Shown piece after piece: positions 1 to 4,730 of a stretch of DNA of 9,049 nucleotides. The position numbers and the translations under genes were made by a program. A model generated the notes under the pieces. That model was not told the origin of the DNA. It saw only the letters and a list, made by a program, of their open reading frames with translations, and made no database searches. Origin of the DNA: JAXIPB01 sp045403155 (GTDB taxonomy: Bacteria > Actinomycetota > Actinomycetes > Mycobacteriales > Micromonosporaceae); contig JAXIPB010000272.1 of NCBI GenBank assembly GCA_045403155.1, positions 1-9,049 of the forward strand, in the 5' to 3' direction. Every line of letters begins with the position of its first letter. The first letter of the stretch is position 1.

Positions 1-2
1 CG

Positions 3-104
3 GTCAACGCACCCCACCTCGTCGCACTCGTACGCGCCGGCGCCACGTTCAAGCGGGGCAAGCTAGTCGAACGCAACACCCGCCATCTCACCAAGGCGGC
101 CTAA
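3..104 (+). CDS. C-terminal end of a probable transposase (partial, enters from left edge)
   Basis: Frame 3 is open from the left edge to a TAA at 102-104 and encodes 33 residues. They include NAPHLVALVRAG and KRGKLVER. A segment of this type (NAPHLVALVRAG, then an F-x-x-GKLVER stretch) is familiar to me from the C-terminus of actinobacterial insertion-sequence transposases. That is recollection of a motif, not a search result. The catalytic domain lies outside the window, so the IS family cannot be assigned. Nothing else here resembles a transposase, so the element's right end should lie shortly after the stop. The fragment could instead be the tail of an unrelated protein. Confidence 0.5.
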   Translation, partial: VNAPHLVALVRAGATFKRGKLVERNTRHLTKAA

Positions 105-131
105 TCAAGATTTCCCATCCACAGGTCTTGA
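105..131. repeat. Inverted repeat directly after the transposase stop
   Basis: TCAAGA (105-110) and TCTTGA (126-131) form a perfect 6-bp inverted repeat with a 15-nt loop, beginning at the base after the transposase TAA. It could be a weak transcription terminator or part of the element's terminal sequence. No T-tract follows. The true terminal inverted repeat cannot be identified because the left end of the element is outside the window. Confidence 0.3.
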
Positions 132-311
132 CGATTGCTCCGAGTCGACGTCGAGGCCCTCAAGGGGCAAGTCGTACCGGAACTGAGTTGCGGATAGATC
201 GTCGTCAGCTGGGCACCATGACTTGAAGATCCGAAGGATGCCGCCGCCAGTGACATACTGACCATCTTCCGTCCTACGCCACGCGATCTGATCAACGTCG
301 ATTTGACCCAC
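105..311 (-). CDS. Small hypothetical ORF, possibly truncated by the adjacent mobile element
   Basis: A 68-codon ORF starts with GTG at 311 and ends at 105. Its N-terminal half (residues 4-31: DVDQIAWRRTEDGQYVTGG then ILRIFKSW) reads like real protein, with a balanced mix of hydrophobic, aromatic and charged residues. I do not recognise a family. No Shine-Dalgarno sequence precedes the GTG, and an in-frame TGA lies eight codons upstream, so it is either weakly translated or a fragment. Its last ~12 codons overlap the sequence just after the transposase stop. The original C-terminus may therefore have been replaced by the end of the insertion element. It may also be non-coding. Confidence 0.3.
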   Translation of the reverse strand: MGQIDVDQIAWRRTEDGQYVTGGGILRIFKSWCPADDDLSATQFRYDLPLEGLDVDSEQSSRPVDGKS

Positions 312-450
312 GAACGGATCAAACGCCGGTCACACAGCGGTTGATGTATTGATCAATGGCGTGGCGGGCGGCGAGCAGGCTGGCGTCGCTCCACGGTTGG
401 TGCGAAATGAGGGCGCGTCTGATGATGAGTTTCCGCAGAGAGGAGTTGGG

Positions 451-813
451 ATGGACGGCAACCATTTTCACGTCATCGTCCGCGATCTAGCTGGCGCCTT
501 GGCCTGGTTCGCCCGGATCTGGGCCGCAGAGCCGGTGTATCGGGGGGAAGGCATGGCTGTGCTCCAGTTTGGTCCGATCCTTCTGATCCTTGATCAAGAT
601 GAGGAAGAAAGCATTACGACGATTGGATACGCCACCACTGACTGCGATGCCGATTTCCGAACAGTGGTTGGTCGCGGCGCCCAAGCGATCGAGGAGCCGG
701 CGGATCGGAGCTGGGGGGTGCGGGCGGCGTATCTCAAGGGACCAGGCCGCATCACCTTAGAACTGGAACAAGCGCTGGACGCCAATGCGCGGAGCAGCGA
801 CTCCGCCACCTGA
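451..813 (+). CDS. VOC-fold (glyoxalase/bleomycin-resistance/dioxygenase superfamily) small protein
   Basis: The product is 120 residues, the usual size for a single-chain vicinal-oxygen-chelate protein made of two beta-alpha-beta-beta-beta modules. The chain opens with HFHVIVRDLAGALAWF, the typical first strand plus the helix of the 'D-x-x-x-A-x-x-W/F' type. It continues with a strand region (AVLQFGPILLILDQ) and repeats the pattern from ITTIGYATTD to ITLELEQ. An N-terminal His and the Glu in the last strand (LELE) sit where metal ligands are found in active members, but the substrate cannot be inferred. I chose ATG 451 because AGGAG (441-445) lies 5 nt upstream. The reading frame stays open back to an ATG at 349, but that extension has no ribosome binding site and non-VOC composition. 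The gene stands alone and converges on the HTH gene to its right. It is a cytoplasmic protein with no signal peptide. Confidence 0.8.
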   Translation: MDGNHFHVIVRDLAGALAWFARIWAAEPVYRGEGMAVLQFGPILLILDQDEEESITTIGYATTDCDADFRTVVGRGAQAIEEPADRSWGVRAAYLKGPGRITLELEQALDANARSSDSAT

Positions 814-890
814 CAAGGCGGCGGCTCGAAGCTCGATGATCTCGCCCTATGCCATAGCATGATCCTGTGGGCCTTCACGCACAGCGACGC

Positions 891-930
891 CCGCTCGCCG
901 AGCGGCGCGACCGCCTCGCGGCACGGTCGC
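891..930. terminator. Two tandem GC-rich hairpins between convergent genes
   Basis: The 180-bp gap between the VOC stop (813) and the HTH stop (994) contains two perfect hairpins. The first is CCGCTC (891-896), loop GCC, GAGCGG (900-905). The second is GCGACCG (907-913), a 10-nt loop, CGGTCGC (924-930). There is no U-tract, which is common for actinobacterial terminators. Their position between two gene ends fits bidirectional termination. Short hairpins also arise by chance in DNA of this GC content. Confidence 0.4.
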
Positions 931-993
931 CCCACGCGCCACGACCGCCGCGGGGCGTCCGGTGACGGTCTGGCTCCGATCGGCTGCCCCTGG

Positions 994-1683
994 CTAACTC
1001 GGGTGTGCCCGGTGGCGTGCGTCCTCGAGTTGCCGGCGGGCGGCGATGGCCGCCAGCCGTGCCGTGGGGTCGTCCGGGTCGGCGGCCGCAATCTGCTCGA
1101 GCAGGGTGGCCTTGCGCTCGTAGAAGGCGAACCGCTCGCCGGAGGAGGCACCGCGGGCGGTGAGCTCGCGGCCCTCGTTGAGGAGGTCGCCGGAGGCCTC
1201 CAGCAGGCTCTGGGGCCGCTGTTGGCCGGACACCGGATGCTCGCCGGTGTCGACGTCGGTGCGCTCCCGGTGTTGGATCACCCATGTGTCGAGTTGCCTG
1301 CTCCACCGCTCGGGGTCCTCCGCGCCTTCCGGAAGCCGCAACGCTTGCCGGCCGCCGGGGCCGGCCTCGGCCCAGGGCCGGCGCAGCGCGTCCTTCCAAC
1401 GCTCCTCGACCTCGGCGAACCGCTCATGGGCGGTCTGTCGGCTGATGCCGAGCGCGGCGCCGATGTCTTGCCACGACGCGCCCTGCTCCCGCTCGAAGAC
1501 CACTGCGCGCTCGAGCACGTCACGCGTGTGGTCGACCAGCTGCACCACCCGTTCCACGATCTCGCCGACGCCGCTGCCGCGGTCGTCGGCCGGGACGAGG
1601 CCGCGGGCCTCGTCGCTGACCTCCCGGGCGGCGACGGACAGCGCGATCCGCGCCTGCGACTTCCGGCTGTACCGAGCAGCCAT
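994..1683 (-). CDS. Orphan helix-turn-helix DNA-binding protein
   Basis: The product is 229 residues with an HTH at about 69-93 (ASWQDIGAALGISRQTAHERF). This matches the sigma-70 region 4-like/'W-x-D-I-G-x-A-L-G-x-S-R-Q-A' HTH seen in many actinobacterial proteins of unknown role. The N-terminus is basic (AARYSRKSQAR). Residues 40-66 form an acidic helix leading into the HTH. The C-terminal third (about 182-226, FAFYERKATLLEQI to AARRQLEDA) is helical, Ala/Glu/Arg-rich and possibly a coiled coil for dimerisation. No ligand or membrane domain is visible. ATG 1683 is chosen because an in-frame TAG lies only four codons upstream. There is no Shine-Dalgarno, but TAGCCT ends 6 nt before the ATG, the layout of a leaderless actinobacterial promoter. 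That hexamer lies inside a perfect palindrome, suggesting autoregulation. The gene is monocistronic and its targets are unknown. Confidence 0.75.
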   Translation of the reverse strand: MAARYSRKSQARIALSVAAREVSDEARGLVPADDRGSGVGEIVERVVQLVDHTRDVLERAVVFEREQGASWQDIGAALGISRQTAHERFAEVEERWKDALRRPWAEAGPGGRQALRLPEGAEDPERWSRQLDTWVIQHRERTDVDTGEHPVSGQQRPQSLLEASGDLLNEGRELTARGASSGERFAFYERKATLLEQIAAADPDDPTARLAAIAARRQLEDARHRAHPS

Positions 1684-1685
1684 GG

Positions 1686-1704
1686 TGTCAGGCTAGACCT
1701 GACA
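1686..1704. promoter_or_regulatory. Palindrome overlapping the putative leaderless promoter of the HTH gene
   Basis: On the minus strand the sequence is TGTCAGG-TCTAG-CCTGACA, with perfect 7-bp arms and a 5-nt spacer. It ends 2 nt before the ATG at 1683. The hexamer TAGCCT (positions 1695-1690) fits the TANNNT -10 consensus and lies 6 nt before the start codon. A dimeric HTH protein bound here would block RNA polymerase. The repeat and spacing are seen directly; the operator role and self-binding are inferred. Confidence 0.5.
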
Positions 1705-1842
1705 TCCCGAGTCGGGGAAGGCGCGACGCGGGGCGGACGGCGGTGTTTCACACGCCGGCGGTGCCGGGCGCAACGGTGCTGGACGAGTCGCGGAGGCGCC
1801 GCCAGTCGGCGCCGCGCATGTGGCCGGGTCGATCTCGCAATG

Positions 1843-1971
1843 CGTGCGCGCGTTGAATTCGCGGTGCAGCTCCTCGCTGATGCGAAGCCATTCGCCCGCG
1901 CCGTTGTCCCCCGGAACCTGCTCGATCCTCAGGTCGAGGGACACGTTCATCGAATATGCGAAGCGGCCCAT
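1843..1971 (-). pseudogene. N-terminal remnant of a dihydrofolate reductase / RibD C-terminal-like protein
   Basis: ATG 1971 is preceded by GAGGAG and opens with MGRFAYSMNVSLD, followed by EELHREFNART at residues 34-43. This is the characteristic start of the small 'dihydrofolate reductase family' proteins (RibD_C-like), whose N-termini read M-G-x-x-x-Y-S-M-x-V-S-L-D and then E-E-L-H-x-x-F-N. Full-length members have roughly 180-200 residues. Here the resemblance ends at about residue 43, and the frame continues to a stop at 1693 as Ala/Pro-rich sequence with no family features. The rest of the gene (NADPH site, GR-x-x-Y-E region) is missing. The start site and ribosome binding site are intact, so the break is a 3' deletion or rearrangement near 1843. 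A short nonfunctional peptide could still be made. Confidence 0.6.
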
Positions 1972-1986
1972 CATCTCCTCTTCCTC

Positions 1987-2013
1987 ATAGTGATTGCGCT
2001 CTGCAACTACTAT
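1987..2013. promoter_or_regulatory. 27-bp imperfect inverted repeat between two dead genes, resembling a MarR/TetR operator
   Basis: ATAGTGATTGC (1987-1997) and GCAACTACTAT (2003-2013) are inverted repeats matching at 9 of 11 positions around a 5-nt spacer. The minus strand carries TATAGT (2014-2009), a good -10, 38 nt before the DHFR-like start at 1971. The core TTGC-N5-GCAA resembles operators of MarR-type repressors. The repeat is directly visible; a regulator is not encoded next to it, so the assignment is inferred. Confidence 0.4.
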
Positions 2014-2025
2014 ATTGAGGACGAA

Positions 2026-2731
2026 ACACCGCACCGCGGAAACCTCCGACGCGCGGACGACGATCCTCGCCGAGCACTACCGGGTCTACCTCCCGGAGCG
2101 TCGCGGCCACGGCCGCACGACGTGCCCGGGCCCGCTCACCTTCGAAATCATGGCCGCCTGCACCATCGCCTTCCTTGAGGCGCTCAATCTCGCCGGTTCC
2201 AGCCTGGTCGGCTGGAGCGACGCGCCGCGGTCGGTCTGCTCGTTGCGTGGCGGCGACCCGACCTAGTACGCAAGCTCGTCTACATCGGACAGAACGTGAC
2301 CACCGACGGCCTCAGGCCCGCCTACAAGGCCATGCTCGGCGGTCTCAGCGTCGAGCACCTGCCGCCGATGCTGGCAGAGATGTACGCCACGGTTTCGCCC
2401 GACGGCCCCGAGCACTTCGTCGACGTGTTCGAACGGCTGAGCCCGTCCTGGGTCGTCGACAGCCCGCTACCTCTGTCACGACTCGGCGAGGTCACAGCAC
2501 CGACCCTGGTAATGGCCGGCGACAACGACACCCTCACCCTGGCACATGTCGGCGACATTCAGGACCAACTAGCGAACGCGTAGGTCGCAATCGTGCCTGC
2601 CAATGGAGAAGCCGGACCTGGTCAACCGACTCATTCTCGACTTCCTCGCCGAGCCGCCCGGCCCGACACCGGTGCCTGGTCAGACCCAGCTGGGAACTGC
2701 CGGTCATATGGACATGGCAGTGCCGCTGTAG
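2026..2731 (+). pseudogene. Alpha/beta hydrolase pseudogene (three frame-disrupting lesions)
   Basis: Three successive frames read as one alpha/beta hydrolase. Frame 1 (about 2026-2221) gives RTAETSDARTTILAEHYRVY, then PERRGHGRT, ending at the nucleophile elbow GWSD. Frame 2 (about 2223-2580) continues AVGLLVAWRRPDLVRKLVYI to GEVTAPTLVMAGDND, holding the catalytic-acid region. Frame 3 (2603-2731) gives MEKPDLVNRLILDFLAEP. The first lesion, at ~2222, looks like a single-base deletion in the codons after GWSD (expected G-A-A). The second is TAG at 2581-2583, where the family usually has Gln (CAG). The third is a deletion near 2596-2602 that removes the usual VPGTSHALP segment with the catalytic His. 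The first ~30 residues (strand with the HGG oxyanion loop) and a start codon are also absent. It cannot encode a working enzyme. The family is inferred from remembered motifs; no subfamily or substrate is assignable. Confidence 0.8.
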
Positions 2732-2803
2732 CCACGTCTTGGACGCGAGCGATGAGCAAGTACGTCGCCAGTAGACCAGGGTGAGCAGCTTGCGGGCCGG
2801 CAG

Positions 2804-3301
2804 TCACGGGCAGCTCGCGTCGCCGATTCCTTCCGGGTGCCAGTTCACCTTCATGCTGCCCTTGAGGTGGAGTACGGCTCCGTCCGTGGCGCCGGTGAGG
2901 TCGGTGTCCACTGTGAACGCACACACGAACCGGTTGGTGTGGTCCATCGTCACCTGGGCGCCGGAGCCCTTGTAGGACCCGTTCGACGAGAGTTCCGGGG
3001 CGCCGCTGCCGAACAAGACGCTGCCATCGGGTTGCACACCGACATAGCCGAACGTCTGGTGGTCCGACGTGAGGTTGACGTGGTTGGAACTGTTGAAGAC
3101 GTCGGCCTCGGCGTCCGGACTCGCGGTCCAGTTGGCTGCGTACTTGCCCGACGTAGCCAGGCTTCCTTCGAATCCGTCCTCGCCGCCGCCCGCCGAGCCT
3201 GCTTGGTTCGAGTTCCCAGCGGACTGGCCGCCGCTCTTGGAGCAGCCGGTCAGTGCCAGCGCCAGAGCGAGCGCCACAACCGCGAGATCGCGCGTACGCA
3301 T
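2804..3301 (-). CDS. Predicted secreted lipoprotein, function unknown
   Basis: ATG 3301 has a strong Shine-Dalgarno (GGGAGG, 6 nt spacing), which favours it over an upstream in-frame ATG at 3376. The product is 165 residues. Residues 1-20 are a lipoprotein signal peptide: basic MRTRD, a hydrophobic Ala/Leu/Val core and the lipobox LTGC with Cys20 as the lipidation site. Next comes a low-complexity Gly/Ser/Asn linker (about 22-45) typical of wall-spanning lipoproteins, then a beta-rich domain. Two further cysteines, in FVCAF and in the final SCP, could form a disulfide that pins the C-terminus. I do not recognise the domain; it is only superficially like mycobacterial LpqH-type antigens, which also end near a Cys. 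It is the last gene of a run of lipoprotein genes on this strand, 50 bp after the truncated paralogue. Confidence 0.8.
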   Translation of the reverse strand: MRTRDLAVVALALALALTGCSKSGGQSAGNSNQAGSAGGGEDGFEGSLATSGKYAANWTASPDAEADVFNSSNHVNLTSDHQTFGYVGVQPDGSVLFGSGAPELSSNGSYKGSGAQVTMDHTNRFVCAFTVDTDLTGATDGAVLHLKGSMKVNWHPEGIGDASCP

Positions 3302-3351
3302 GATATTCCTCCCTGTCGGTTTGTACATGGAATGGCTGTTGAAAGCACGCC

Positions 3352-3594
3352 CTAAGGCTCGAGGGCGAATCCGCACGTGGCCGCCCCATACGCGTTGACC
3401 GTGTTTAGTGCCTCATTGAGGCCGGCCGGCGCTGGCGTCGAGCTGGAGAAGTCGCTGTCCTTGAGCGCCTGGAAGTACTGCAGCTCCACCATCAGCGCGG
3501 ATCTGACATTGCCCGGCAGGCCGGCTACCGGCTGATCTTTTGCCGCCAGCGTCAGGTTGACCACGGCCTTGCAGTCCGGTCCGCGCACCCGCAC
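3352..3594 (-). pseudogene. N-terminally truncated paralogue of the neighbouring lipoprotein
   Basis: The last 64 codons align without gaps to the C-terminus of the lipoprotein encoded at 3688-4176. I count 35 identities of 64 by hand, including LQYFQALKD, TPxPAGL, NTVNAY and the C-terminal Cys (TCG versus RCG). Upstream of this the sequence shortens to about 17 codons (GPDCKAVVNL), possibly a relic of the DWCAV segment of the paralogue. A TGA then closes the frame. There is no signal peptide, no lipobox and no ribosome binding site before the GTG at 3594. A peptide from this frame could not be exported as a lipoprotein, so I call it a truncated duplicate. A rearrangement that separated it from its 5' part is equally possible. 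Confidence 0.65.
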
Positions 3595-3664
3595 AGCCGA
3601 CCATGATCAAATATCCGTAAACCACCCGACCACCAAACCGATCGGTGGATCAAGGCTTAGCGGC

Positions 3665-3680
3665 CGCGGCTCGCGCCGCG
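3665..3680 (-). terminator. GC-rich hairpin just after a lipoprotein stop codon
   Basis: CGCGGC (3665-3670) and GCCGCG (3675-3680) form a perfect 6-bp stem with a 4-nt loop, 7 nt beyond the TAG (3690-3688) of the lipoprotein gene in the direction of transcription. No U-tract follows. The position fits an intrinsic-type terminator, but the stem is short. Confidence 0.35.
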
Positions 3681-3687
3681 CCCCGCG

Positions 3688-4176
3688 CTACTGGTCGAAG
3701 ACGATGCCGCACCGAGCGGTCTCATACGCGTTCACCGTGTTGCTGGCCGCCACGAGCCCGGCCGGAATTGGTGTGTCCTGGGAGTAGTTGTTATCTTTCA
3801 ATGCTTGAAAATATTGCAGTGTCACCTCGAGTGCGGCCTTGATATTCGCCGGGACGCCGGTGAGCAACTGATCCCGCAACGCCAGCGCCACGGGAGCGTA
3901 GGCCTTTAACATGTCGAAGGTGATCTTGTCCGGCGGTAGGACGTGCTTGTTCACCATGTAGCCCACGTCGGTGGCGGCCTTGATCAAAACGGCGCACCAG
4001 TCGTCGGAGCCACCAGTGACCGGGACGGTGGACGGAATAGACCCAAGCGACGCGGATGCGTTGCTGGACGGTGTACCACCGGGGCCCGGCCCGTCATCCG
4101 CGGCCTTCGAACATCCGACCAGCCCGGTTGCGGCCAGGGCGACAAGGACAACGGTTAGGGTGCGGGGTCGACCCAT
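3688..4176 (-). CDS. Predicted secreted lipoprotein, function unknown (intact copy of a duplicated family)
   Basis: ATG 4176 is preceded by AGAGGA at 6 nt spacing, which selects it over the ATG at 4191 that contains no ribosome binding site of its own. The product is 162 residues. Residues 1-22 form a lipoprotein signal peptide: MGRPRTL, a Val/Leu/Ala core and lipobox LVGC with Cys22. A Gly/Pro/Ser/Ala linker follows to about residue 55. The mature domain is largely helical. It begins at SDDWCAVLIKAA, includes LKAYAPVALALRDQL and LQYFQALKD, and ends NTVNAYETARCG. Two cysteines (in DWC and RCG) probably pair, tying the helical bundle together. I do not know a named family. The truncated gene at 3352-3594 is a diverged duplicate of its C-terminal half, and the frameshifted signal peptide at 4298-4388 may derive from another member. 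Confidence 0.8.
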   Translation of the reverse strand: MGRPRTLTVVLVALAATGLVGCSKAADDGPGPGGTPSSNASASLGSIPSTVPVTGGSDDWCAVLIKAATDVGYMVNKHVLPPDKITFDMLKAYAPVALALRDQLLTGVPANIKAALEVTLQYFQALKDNNYSQDTPIPAGLVAASNTVNAYETARCGIVFDQ

Positions 4177-4297
4177 GTCAGTTCCTCTCATGTGTGCCTA
4201 CGCATTTCGGTGTGCCATTGGTCGTCGACGATTCGGGTCGAGAGGCAACCTTGCCCGATCGTTCATCGCCGCTACGGCCTGAGCGCCCATGTCGAGC

Positions 4298-4388
4298 GTT
4301 CTCCTCCACCGGCGTGCAGCCGGCCGCGCCGGTCACGGCCAGGCCCACCAAAGAGGGCGAAGATGGGACGCAAGCGTGGCACACCCAT
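4298..4388 (-). pseudogene. Frameshifted lipoprotein signal-peptide remnant
   Basis: ATG 4388 follows a strong ribosome binding site (AAGGAAGGGAG, 7 nt spacing) and reads MGVPRLRPIFAL. At the TTT run (4352-4350) a one-base excess breaks the frame. The alternate frame continues LVGLAVTGAAGCTPVEEN, a textbook signal-peptide core and lipobox (AAGC, Cys codon 4318-4316). Joined, the two halves make a normal lipoprotein N-terminus resembling the MGRPRTL...LVGC start of the adjacent gene. After about 4298 the second frame runs on to a stop at 4178 without recognisable features. The mature domain is therefore lost or scrambled. The stretch 4178-4297 holds nothing I can identify. Confidence 0.55.
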
Positions 4389-4414
4389 GATGTGGCTCCC
4401 TTCCTTGTAGCGAC

Positions 4415-4675
4415 TCAGGTGGGCGATCCCGGAAACCATTCGGCTTCGACGATGCGGTCCAGCGGCAGCCCGGCCGCCTCGTTGACGGCGGCCACCGAAC
4501 GCGCGTCCTTCGCCTCAAATATGGACAGGCACGTCTCGTCGCCGGCGATGACGACGGTGCCGACATGTCGCGTTCCATCGCCCGATTCGGCTGGCCGCCA
4601 GATGGTCGCGGCGACCGCCCGAGCGTCGGCATCGGGTATATACCGCTCGACGAGAAAGAACCGGCGAATGGTCAC
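4415..4675 (-). CDS. DUF4242-like small protein (SCO4226-type ferredoxin-like fold)
   Basis: The product is 86 residues, near the size of DUF4242 proteins. It opens TIRRFFLVERYIPDADARAV, has a central strand with Cys (ETCLSIFEAKDA, Cys49) and ends VNEAAGLPLDRIVEAEWF. The pattern 'FEA-x-x-A-x-x-V-x-x-x-N-x-x-A-G-L-P-x-D-R-I-V-E' is the hallmark of this family. Its described member SCO4226 of Streptomyces coelicolor is a nickel-responsive protein. Whether this one binds metal is not shown, since I see no His cluster beyond His37. The start is GTG at 4675. No Shine-Dalgarno precedes it, but TAACCT lies 8 nt upstream, which suits a leaderless transcript. It is 55 bp downstream of the LAL regulator stop on the same strand, so it could also be cotranscribed. 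There is no signal peptide; the protein is cytoplasmic. Confidence 0.7.
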   Translation of the reverse strand: MTIRRFFLVERYIPDADARAVAATIWRPAESGDGTRHVGTVVIAGDETCLSIFEAKDARSVAAVNEAAGLPLDRIVEAEWFPGSPT

Positions 4676-4730
4676 AGTGGACGAGGTTAGGCGGCCGTGC
4701 GCCCGCCCGCATCAGTGGAAACACGGCTAT

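Noticed and set aside
341..356. TTGAT-N6-ATCAA inverted repeat upstream of the VOC gene
   Set aside because: Five-bp arms are expected by chance, it lies ~95 bp from the real start, and no promoter elements accompany it.
349..450. N-terminal extension of the VOC protein from ATG 349
   Set aside because: The extension has no Shine-Dalgarno and no VOC-like sequence, whereas ATG 451 has AGGAG at good spacing directly before the first VOC strand.
859..2178. Long plus-strand open frame (439 codons) across the HTH gene and the decayed region
   Set aside because: It is antisense to the well-supported HTH gene, has low-complexity Arg/Pro/Ala composition without family features, and has no ribosome binding site. 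High GC keeps such frames open.
3413..3625. Alternative frame reading MVYGYLIMVGC as a lipoprotein start for the truncated paralogue
   Set aside because: The hydrophobic stretch is too short for a signal peptide, no ribosome binding site is present, and joining it to the paralogue needs an arbitrary frameshift.
4694..4727. GCCGTG/CACGGC inverted repeat after the LAL stop as a terminator
   Set aside because: Six-bp arms with a 22-nt loop are weak, and the repeat would sit in the upstream region of the DUF4242-like gene; not strong enough to list.
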